Shown here piece by piece: positions 1 through 5,200 of a stretch of 5,200 nt of DNA; within the stretch, counting starts at the first letter, position 1; each line of letters opens with the position of its first letter. Source of the stretch: Bacteroidota bacterium (GTDB taxonomy: Bacteria; Bacteroidota; Ignavibacteria; UBA10030; UBA8401); NCBI GenBank assembly GCA_025355705.1, contig JANXZD010000163.1:1-5200 (forward strand). Reading direction: 5' to 3'. The notes under the pieces are model-generated. The model was not told the DNA's origin. It ran no database searches and saw nothing but the letters and a program-made list of their open reading frames with translations. Position numbers and translations under genes: made by a program.

Positions 1-42
1 GCTGTTTTTTGCTAAATTCATTAAGCAAATTCTATGATATTC

Positions 43-75
43 AAAATCGGAGTTGCAAGTTCCTCCGATTTTTTT
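43..75 (+). terminator. Rho-independent terminator-like hairpin upstream of thrS
   Basis: A perfect 10-bp inverted repeat, AAAATCGGAG at 43-52 and CTCCGATTTT at 63-72, encloses a 10-base loop. It runs directly into a U tract of seven (69-75). The long U run is on the + strand only, so it acts on rightward transcription. It most simply ends the transcript of a gene lying to the left of the window. It also lies only 14 bases before the thrS start codon, so thrS needs either read-through or a promoter overlapping the hairpin. It could therefore be an attenuator of thrS. No T-box or leader peptide can be recognised in the few bases available upstream. Confidence 0.85.
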
Positions 76-89
76 ATTTATTTTGACAC

Positions 90-2009
90 ATGGCGTTATT
101 AAAAATTACATTTCCTGACGGTTCAGTAAAAGAATTTGAACAGGGTATCACCGGCTCAAAGATTGCAGATGCAGTAAGTAATTCTCTTGCGAAAAAAGCA
201 TTGGCTGTTTCTGTGAATGATGAGGTATGGGATCTTCATCGTCCTATTAATAGTGATGTTGAAATAAAAATATTTACGTGGGACAATGAAGAAGGAAAAA
301 GAACATACTGGCACAGTTCTGCACATGTTATGGCAGAAGCGATCGAAGCAATTTTCCCCGGAACAAAATTCGGGATTGGTCCGCCAATTGAAAATGGTTA
401 TTACTATGACATTGATATGGGAGATCATTCATTAACATCTGACGACTTGAAAAAGTTAGAAGAAAAAATGTCTGAATTGACCAAACGGGATGTACCGTTC
501 GTAAGAAAAGAAGTTAGCTGGGAAGAAGCAGTTGAATATTTCAAGAAAAAGGGAGACCCTTACAAACTAGAATTGCTTGAAGAGTTCAAAGGTCAACAGA
601 TCAGTATGTATACCCAGGGAAATTTTACTGATCTATGTTATGGGCCTCATATTCCTTCGACTGGAAAGATCAAGTTTATAAAATTACTAAGTATTGCGGG
701 TGCATATTGGCGGGGCAGTGAAAAAAATAAAATGCTTCAACGCATTTATGGTATCACGTTCCCGACGAAACAAGAACTTGATGGTCATCTTTTTCGTTTA
801 GAAGAAGCAAAACGTCGTGATCACAGAAAACTTGGCGTAGAACTAGAATTATTCTTAATTTCACCTAAAGTAGGTTCCGGTTTACCGATTTGGCTTCCTA
901 AAGGAACGATAGTAAGAGAAAACCTTGAAAATTTTTTACGTAAAGAACAGAGAAAACGAGGATATCAATCTGTAATAACTCCGCATATCGGAAATTTAGA
1001 ATTATATAAAACATCTGGACATTATCCGTATTATAAAGATTCACAGTTCGCACCGATCACAATGGAAGATGGTGAACAGTTCTTACTGAAACCAATGAAC
1101 TGTCCGCATCATCATCAGATATACTCATCCAAGCCCCGTTCATATCGTGACCTTCCTGTTCGATTAGCAGAATTTGGAACAGTTTATCGATATGAACAGT
1201 CTGGTGAAATGAGTGGTCTAACTCGTGTTCGCGGATTTACGCAGGATGATGCTCATATCTATTGCACGCATGATCAGTTAAAACAGGAAATTAAAAATAC
1301 TGTTGAATTGACACAACTGGTTTTTAATACGTTTGGAATGCAGGTTAGTACTCGGCTTTCGTATCGTGATGAAAAAAATAATGAAAAGTATGGCGGCGAT
1401 TCAAAGTTTTGGGAACAGGCTCAACGAGAAATCAAAGAAGTTGCAGATGAAATGGGACTGAATTATTTCATTGGAATCGGCGAAGCGTCTTTTTATGGTC
1501 CAAAGATAGATTTTATGGTGAAAGATGCTATCGGTAGAACATGGCAATTGGGTACTGTTCAAGTTGATTATGTAATGCCGGAAAGATTTCAGTTAGAGTA
1601 TGTTGGCGCAGATGGTCAAAAACATCGTCCGGTAATTATACATCGTGCGCCGTTTGGTTCAATGGAACGATTTGTTGGATTGTTGATTGAACACTATGCT
1701 GGTGAATTTCCATTATGGCTTGCTCCTGTACAGGCAGTAGTTCTTCCTATCACCGATGGTCAGCTTGAGTATGCTCAAAAAGTAGTTGGGGTAATGAGTG
1801 AAGCGGGTTTGCGCGTGGAAATTGATTCAAGGAATGAAAAGATTGGATATAAAATTCGTGAGCATGAGGTCAAAAAAATACCATTTATGCTTGTTGTTGG
1901 TGAAAAAGAAAAAGAAGCAGATTCTGTTTCCGTCCGTCAGCATAAAAAGGGGGATATCGGCGTAATGTCTGTAAGTGAAGTAATTCAAAAATTATTGCAA
2001 GAAAATTAG
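90..2009 (+). CDS. thrS: Threonine--tRNA ligase (ThrRS)
   Basis: Class II aminoacyl-tRNA synthetase that charges tRNA(Thr) with threonine in the cytoplasm. At 639 residues it is full length for the bacterial family. Domains in order: TGS domain (about 1-63); editing domain (about 65-225) with HSSAH (H75, H79) and DLCYGPH (C183, H187), which hydrolyses mischarged Ser-tRNA(Thr); class II catalytic core (about 245-540); anticodon-binding domain (about 543-639). In the core the zinc ligands are C338 (MNCPHH), H389 (DDAH) and H518 (IHRAP). Motif 1 ends at P298, motif 2 carries R367 (VYRYEQSG), and motif 3 carries R527 (GSMERF). The ATG at 90 is fixed by an in-frame TGA at 84-86. No SD is visible before it. 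The stop is TAG. In the editing loop the residue after the cysteine is Tyr184, where E. coli has Arg. First gene of the thrS-infC-rpmI-rplT-pheST cluster. Confidence 0.98.
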   Translation: MALLKITFPDGSVKEFEQGITGSKIADAVSNSLAKKALAVSVNDEVWDLHRPINSDVEIKIFTWDNEEGKRTYWHSSAHVMAEAIEAIFPGTKFGIGPPIENGYYYDIDMGDHSLTSDDLKKLEEKMSELTKRDVPFVRKEVSWEEAVEYFKKKGDPYKLELLEEFKGQQISMYTQGNFTDLCYGPHIPSTGKIKFIKLLSIAGAYWRGSEKNKMLQRIYGITFPTKQELDGHLFRLEEAKRRDHRKLGVELELFLISPKVGSGLPIWLPKGTIVRENLENFLRKEQRKRGYQSVITPHIGNLELYKTSGHYPYYKDSQFAPITMEDGEQFLLKPMNCPHHHQIYSSKPRSYRDLPVRLAEFGTVYRYEQSGEMSGLTRVRGFTQDDAHIYCTHDQLKQEIKNTVELTQLVFNTFGMQVSTRLSYRDEKNNEKYGGDSKFWEQAQREIKEVADEMGLNYFIGIGEASFYGPKIDFMVKDAIGRTWQLGTVQVDYVMPERFQLEYVGADGQKHRPVIIHRAPFGSMERFVGLLIEHYAGEFPLWLAPVQAVVLPITDGQLEYAQKVVGVMSEAGLRVEIDSRNEKIGYKIREHEVKKIPFMLVVGEKEKEADSVSVRQHKKGDIGVMSVSEVIQKLLQEN

Positions 2010-2037
2010 TATATTTACATACTATTTTATCAACACT

Positions 2038-2044
2038 AGGAGAG
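2038..2044 (+). promoter_or_regulatory. Shine-Dalgarno site that fixes the infC AUU start
   Basis: AGGAGAG lies with its AGGAG core (2038-2042) 8 bases before the ATT at 2051-2053. This is normal SD spacing. No ATG, GTG or TTG exists in this frame between the thrS stop and the ATT, while the encoded IF3 N-terminal sequence begins right after it. The site is far better than what precedes thrS or pheT, as expected if a poor start codon must be compensated. Confidence 0.85.
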
Positions 2045-2050
2045 ACTCAC

Positions 2051-2611
2051 ATTAAAGAAAAACGACCTCGTATTAACGAAGAAATTCGCGGAGATGTTAT
2101 CCGTGTCATTGAAGACGGCGGTGGACAAGTTGGCGTTATGTCACCACGTGAAGCATTGGCAATAGCTGTGCAAAGAGGAAAAGATCTGATCGAAGTTGTG
2201 CCGAATGCAACGCCTCCGGTCTGTAAAATAATGGATTTCGGCAAATTCAAATACGAAATTCAAAAGAAAGAAAAATTACAGAAGAAGCATCAACATGTTT
2301 CTCAATTGAAAGAATTGCGTTTTCATCCAAGCACTGATACTCATGACTTTGAATTTAAGGCAAAGCATGCGATTCAATTTCTGGAAGACGGTGATAAAGT
2401 AAAAGCAACTGTAATTTTCAAAGGTCGTGAAGTTGCTTACAAAGAACGTGGGTTTGAACTATTGAATCAACTTACTGAAAAGCTTGCGGCATATTCAAAG
2501 ATTGATCAATCAGCAAAGATGGAGGGTCGTTTTATGGTCATGATCTTTGCTCCTGATAAGACAGCAAAACAACGAGTTGAAAAACAAAAACAAGAACAAG
2601 AACAATCATAA
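2051..2611 (+). CDS. infC: Translation initiation factor IF-3, AUU start codon
   Basis: IF3 binds the 30S subunit, keeps it apart from 50S, and rejects initiation on wrong start codons or non-initiator tRNA. With the ATT at 2051 the protein has 186 residues, close to the usual length. The N-domain spans about 5-75, beginning KEKRPRINEEIRG and containing GQVGVMSPREAL and the family signature around KIMDFGKFKYE (59-69). A lysine-rich linker covers about 70-85 and the C-domain about 86-170 (FHPSTDTHDFEFK; EGRFMVMIFAP). A Gln/Glu/Lys tail closes it. The first conventional in-frame start is ATG 2138, which would remove 29 conserved residues of the N-domain, so it is not the real start. In E. coli the AUU start lets IF3 repress its own translation; the same loop is inferred here. 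The stop is 11 bases before rpmI. Confidence 0.95.
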   Translation: MKEKRPRINEEIRGDVIRVIEDGGGQVGVMSPREALAIAVQRGKDLIEVVPNATPPVCKIMDFGKFKYEIQKKEKLQKKHQHVSQLKELRFHPSTDTHDFEFKAKHAIQFLEDGDKVKATVIFKGREVAYKERGFELLNQLTEKLAAYSKIDQSAKMEGRFMVMIFAPDKTAKQRVEKQKQEQEQS

Positions 2612-2622
2612 ATGAGGTAGTA

Positions 2623-2817
2623 ATGCCTAAGATGAAATCACACCGCGGTGCACGTAAAACTTTTAGTGTAACTGCAACCGGTAAGATCAAACGACGAAAA
2701 ATGAATCGTAGTCATATCCTGACAAGTAAAACGACAAAACGGAAACGTCGTCTGCGTAAAGCAGGATATGTGTCCAAAGCAGATTCAAAGAAGATCAAAG
2801 AAATGCTGGTAGCATAA
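2623..2817 (+). CDS. rpmI: 50S ribosomal protein L35 (bL35)
   Basis: Small, very basic large-subunit protein of 64 residues, the standard length. Family features are the N-terminus PKMKSHRGARKTF, the stretch GKIKRRKMNRSHIL (20-33), and the Lys/Arg-rich run KTTKRKRRLRKAG (36-48). An SD (GAGGT, 2614-2618) sits 4 bases before the ATG. It starts 11 bases after infC, so translation is probably coupled. In E. coli, L20 represses the rpmI-rplT pair by binding an RNA structure at the rpmI start; no such structure was identified by eye here. Confidence 0.97.
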   Translation: MPKMKSHRGARKTFSVTATGKIKRRKMNRSHILTSKTTKRKRRLRKAGYVSKADSKKIKEMLVA

Positions 2818-2860
2818 TTTAATTCACCGTTTCATTCATTCATAAAGGAGAAGAGCAACT

Positions 2861-3208
2861 ATGCCAAGGTCGCAGAATAAAGTTGCCTCCCACCGCCGTC
2901 GCAAGCGAATATTATCGCAAGCGAGAGGCTACTGGGGTGCGAGAAGTAAGCTGATCACTATTGCTAAGCATCACTTGGATAAAGGGATGCAGTATGCGTA
3001 TCGTGATCGTAAAGCAAAAAAACGAACATATCGTCAATTATGGATTGCACGCATCAACGCTGCAGCTCGATTGCATGGTATCACGTATTCTAAACTCATC
3101 GCAGGATTGAACAAGAAGGAGGTCAATATTAATAGAAAAGTATTGGCGGAACTCGCTGTGCACAATCCCGAAGCATTTACAGAAATTGTAAACTTTGTTA
3201 AAGCGTAA
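2861..3208 (+). CDS. rplT: 50S ribosomal protein L20 (bL20)
   Basis: Large-subunit protein that binds 23S rRNA and is needed early in 50S assembly; in several bacteria it also represses its own operon. Its 115 residues match the family. The basic N-terminal extension is PRSQNKVASHRRRKR (2-16), followed by ARGYWGARSK. The globular part holds GMQYAYRDRKAKKR (42-55) and the signature RQLWIARINAAARLHG (58-73). The C-terminus has NRKVLAELAVHNPEAF (91-106). A strong SD, AAGGAG (2845-2850), lies 10 bases before the ATG. It follows rpmI by 43 bases. Its stop is only 3 bases before the left arm of a terminator-like hairpin, so ribosomes finishing rplT would overlap that structure. Confidence 0.98.
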   Translation: MPRSQNKVASHRRRKRILSQARGYWGARSKLITIAKHHLDKGMQYAYRDRKAKKRTYRQLWIARINAAARLHGITYSKLIAGLNKKEVNINRKVLAELAVHNPEAFTEIVNFVKA

Positions 3209-3211
3209 ATG

Positions 3212-3259
3212 AAAACTTCTCACCGAATTATGGGTAACACCGTCGGTGGGAAGTTTTTT
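3212..3259 (+). terminator. Rho-independent terminator or attenuator between rplT and pheS
   Basis: A 15-bp stem forms from AAAACTTCTCACCGA (3212-3226) and TCGGTGGGAAGTTTT (3243-3257). Fourteen pairs are Watson-Crick and one is G-U. The loop is 16 bases, with a possible small inner GGT/ACC stem (3233-3235 with 3239-3241). A run of six U (3254-3259) follows, then further T-rich sequence. It would end or partly end the thrS-rplT transcript. Because pheS starts 19 bases after the U run and co-transcription is expected, the site may act as an attenuator for pheST. E. coli has its pheM attenuator at this same place, but no Phe-rich leader lies before this hairpin. Confidence 0.9.
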
Positions 3260-3278
3260 ATTTTATTAAGAGTGATTT

Positions 3279-4292
3279 ATGCTCGAGAAAAAAATATCTG
3301 AATTACAAGCAGAAATAGAAATGCTTCTGCCTACAATTTCTTCGATAGAAGATCTAGAAAAATTTCGCATTGAATTCCTTTCCCGTAGCGGTAAGTTTGC
3401 TTCACTATATGAAGAGTTAAAAACTGCCCCCAATGATAAAAAGCCTTTCTTTGGACAAAAGATTAATACCGTAAAAAAAGCAATAGAATCTCAATTTGAA
3501 CAGATCAAGCTGACGATTAATTCATCTGTTACTAGAACGAAGAATGAAATTGATATAACTCTGCCGGGAAGAGTTCGACCTAAGGGGTCTCATCATCCAA
3601 TAACTCAGACGATGGAAGAAATGAAAGCAATTTTCATTTCTATGGGTTTTGGGATTGAATATGGACCTGAGATTGAAGATGATTATCACAATTTTGAAGC
3701 TTTGAACTTCGCACCAAATCATCCAGCAAGAGATATGCAGGATACTTTTTTCATAAAAGATGACATTGTTCTACGTACGCACACCACACCAGTACAGATT
3801 CGTATAATGAAAAGTCGACCTCTTCCGGTTCGAGTGATTATGCCTGGACGTGTCTATAGAAATGAAGCAGTAAGTGCCAGGAGTAACTATTTTTTTCATC
3901 AAGTCGACGGTCTTTATGTTGATAAAAATGTTACGTTTTCAGATCTAAAGGGAACTTTGGTAACATTTGCAAAAAATTTTTATGGGAATGACATCAAATA
4001 TCGTTTTAGACCAAGTTATTTTCCATTTACTGAGCCGAGTTTAGAAATGGATATTACATGTTTCTTGTGTAAAGGGAAAGGATGCCGAATTTGTAAGCAA
4101 AGTGGATGGTTAGAGGTCCTTGGCGCTGGAATGGTTCACCCCAATGTTCTAAGAAATTGCGGTCACAATCCCGAAAATGTTTCAGGATATGCTTTTGGAA
4201 TGGGAGTAGATCGAATCTCGTTATTACGGTATGGTGTTGATGATATTAGAGTTTTCTTTGACAATGATATACGATTTCTAAATCAGTTTTAA
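3279..4292 (+). CDS. pheS: Phenylalanine--tRNA ligase alpha subunit
   Basis: Catalytic chain of the (alpha-beta)2 class II PheRS, which activates phenylalanine and attaches it to tRNA(Phe). At 337 residues it is full length. Residues 1-90 form the helical, coiled-coil arm that contacts tRNA. The catalytic core begins about LPGRVRPKGSHHPITQTMEE (95-114). Motif 2 includes GRVYRNEAVSARSNYFFHQVDG (190-211). The Phe pocket segment FPFTEPS is at 248-254, and motif 3 is GMGVDRISLLRYG with R312. A four-cysteine cluster (C261, C264, C269, C272) inside the core looks like a small zinc knuckle; from memory such inserts occur in Bacteroidota-type PheS. A weak SD (AAGAG, 3268-3272) precedes the ATG by 6 bases. 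pheT follows after 10 bases. Confidence 0.97.
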   Translation: MLEKKISELQAEIEMLLPTISSIEDLEKFRIEFLSRSGKFASLYEELKTAPNDKKPFFGQKINTVKKAIESQFEQIKLTINSSVTRTKNEIDITLPGRVRPKGSHHPITQTMEEMKAIFISMGFGIEYGPEIEDDYHNFEALNFAPNHPARDMQDTFFIKDDIVLRTHTTPVQIRIMKSRPLPVRVIMPGRVYRNEAVSARSNYFFHQVDGLYVDKNVTFSDLKGTLVTFAKNFYGNDIKYRFRPSYFPFTEPSLEMDITCFLCKGKGCRICKQSGWLEVLGAGMVHPNVLRNCGHNPENVSGYAFGMGVDRISLLRYGVDDIRVFFDNDIRFLNQF

Positions 4293-4302
4293 TAAATCTT
4301 GT

Positions 4303-5200
4303 ATGCGCATAAGTTATAATTGGTTACAGCGATATATCAACGTGAATGATAGCGTTGAAAATTTAGCTCAAAGACTTACAAGCATTGGTCTTGAAGTTGA
4401 ATCTTTTGATTACCTGGGAAAGAAATTCGATGGATTTGTCGTTGCCGAAGTAATTGATGTTCAGAAGCATCCCAATGCTGACCGGTTGAAATTATGTACG
4501 GTCAATGTTGGCTCAAAAAATGGGTCACTGCAAATAGTTTGTGGTGCACCGAATGTTGAAACTGGACAAAAAGTGATTGTCGGACTTATAGGAGCAGTCG
4601 TTCCTCATAATCAGCACGATACTTCTGACAAACCTTTTACCTTAATCAAGGCGACTATTAGAGGTGTCGATTCCTATGGAATGATTTGCTCTGCAAAAGA
4701 ATTGGGATTGGGTGAAGATTCCGGCGGAATAAAAGTACTTGATCCTTCAGCAAAGGTTGGGACAGCTCTTGCCAACTACTTGGGACTCACTGACGTTGCA
4801 TTTGAATTAGGAATCACTCCAAATCGACCTGATTGTTTGTGTCATCTTGGTGTTGCAAGAGATGTTGCTGCATTATATAATAAAAAATATTCTCTTCCGA
4901 GTTATAAACTAACCGAAAACAAAAAAGTATCAATCAAAAAGATTGCGATTGTAAAAGTTGAGAATTCGATTGATTGTCCGCGCTATACAGCTCGTGTGAT
5001 TCAACATGTGAGGATCCAGGAATCCCCTAACTGGTTAAAACAACTCTTAACATCTGCTGGTCTTCGTCCGATCAACAATGTTGTTGATGCAACCAATTTT
5101 GTTATGTTAGAATATGGTCAGCCATTGCATGCATTTGATTATGACCATCTTTCATTACACACAATCATTGTAAAAAATTCTATAGCAGGAGAGAAATTTA
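4303..5200 (+). CDS. pheT: Phenylalanine--tRNA ligase beta subunit, 3' end outside window
   Basis: Beta chain of PheRS; it binds tRNA(Phe) and hydrolyses mischarged Tyr-tRNA(Phe). The frame is open from ATG 4303 to the edge, 299 codons of a chain that is usually about 800 residues. The start MRISYNWLQRYIN is typical. An EMAP-like OB-fold tRNA-binding domain covers about 40-150, with HPNADRLKLCTV (56-67), VCGAPNV (79-85) and IRGVDSYGMICS (119-130). Then comes LGITPNRPDCLCHLGVARDV (169-188), linking to the B3/B4 editing region from about 210, which includes LRPINNVVDATNFVMLEYG (254-272) and QPLHAFD (273-279). No frameshift was seen. It starts 10 bases after pheS with no clear SD, which suggests translational coupling to pheS so the two chains are made in equal amounts. 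Confidence 0.96.
   Translation, partial: MRISYNWLQRYINVNDSVENLAQRLTSIGLEVESFDYLGKKFDGFVVAEVIDVQKHPNADRLKLCTVNVGSKNGSLQIVCGAPNVETGQKVIVGLIGAVVPHNQHDTSDKPFTLIKATIRGVDSYGMICSAKELGLGEDSGGIKVLDPSAKVGTALANYLGLTDVAFELGITPNRPDCLCHLGVARDVAALYNKKYSLPSYKLTENKKVSIKKIAIVKVENSIDCPRYTARVIQHVRIQESPNWLKQLLTSAGLRPINNVVDATNFVMLEYGQPLHAFDYDHLSLHTIIVKNSIAGEKF

Noticed and set aside
8..29. Small inverted repeat TTTGCT / AGCAAA (8-13 and 24-29).
   Set aside because: Only 6 bp, AT-rich, with a 10-base loop; expected by chance.
2..37. Possible C-terminal tail of an upstream gene (frame 2, ending LFFAKFIKQIL then TGA at 35-37).
   Set aside because: Eleven codons in an AT-rich stretch cannot identify a gene. Another frame stops at 13-15, and either could be the true end of an upstream gene.
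9..38. TTGCTA (9-14) and TATGAT (33-38) with an 18-base spacer, a possible thrS promoter.
   Set aside because: The -35 match is only 4 of 6, and the inferred start would fall at the hairpin's left arm. Too weak to list as a feature without 5'-end data.
83..111. TTGACA (83-88) followed 17 bases later by TTACAT (106-111), a sigma70-like promoter.
   Set aside because: A transcript from it would start inside thrS and lack the thrS start codon; the perfect -35 match is probably chance in AT-rich DNA.
1995..2025. Possible infC promoter, TTGCAA (1995-2000) with TACTAT (2020-2025).
   Set aside because: Both boxes match only 4 of 6 and the spacer is 19 bases. E. coli has infC promoters within thrS, but nothing convincing is seen here.
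2831..2843. TTCA repeated three times before rplT.
   Set aside because: A short tetranucleotide run with no paired structure and no known role.
3231..3246. T-box-like string GGGTAACACCG in the loop of the rplT-pheS hairpin, similar in spacing to the T-box consensus GGGTGGNACCG.
   Set aside because: The GG that pairs with the tRNA acceptor end is replaced by AA, and there is no room for a stem I or specifier loop because rplT coding sequence lies directly upstream.
156..3722. Short open frames on the - strand (e.g. 156-428, 2047-2250, 3038-3223, 3522-3722).
   Set aside because: All lie antisense to highly conserved genes, show no recognisable domain or SD, and look like shadows of the + strand coding sequence.

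Overview
The window is an ordinary, well-conserved translation gene cluster. All genes are on the + strand, in the order thrS - infC - rpmI - rplT - pheS - pheT (cut off by the right edge). This is the order known from Escherichia coli (thrS-infC-rpmI-rplT-pheM-pheS-pheT) and, in part, from many other bacteria. The DNA is AT-rich. The ThrRS (catalytic core and 'IHRAPFGSMERF' motif 3 region), the PheRS alpha chain with a four-cysteine insert, and the PheT N-terminus all resemble proteins of the Bacteroidota/Chlorobi/Ignavibacteria group. That placement is from memory of family sequences, not from a search. Clear Shine-Dalgarno (SD) sites before infC, rpmI and rplT fit an Ignavibacteria- or Chlorobi-like member better than a typical Bacteroides, where SD sites are usually missing.

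Layout: bases 1-89 hold the end of an upstream transcription unit, a strong rho-independent terminator-like hairpin (43-75), and then the thrS start with no SD. thrS (90-2009) is followed after 41 bases by infC. The infC gene starts at a non-standard AUU codon (2051) behind a good SD, so a caller limited to ATG/GTG/TTG would cut 29 residues from IF3. rpmI (L35) and rplT (L20) follow closely. A second strong hairpin with a U tract (3212-3259) sits between rplT and pheS, where E. coli has the pheM attenuator. pheS (3279-4292) and pheT (from 4303) are 10 bases apart and encode the two chains of phenylalanyl-tRNA synthetase.

Together the genes supply two aminoacyl-tRNA synthetases (Thr and Phe), an initiation factor and two large-subunit ribosomal proteins. 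The noteworthy points are regulatory: the AUU start of infC (the classic IF3 self-control signal), and a terminator-like hairpin directly in front of each of the two synthetase units (thrS and pheST), which may be attenuators. I found no mobile element, CRISPR array, tRNA/rRNA gene or unknown system. No stretch over 300 bases lacks a gene.
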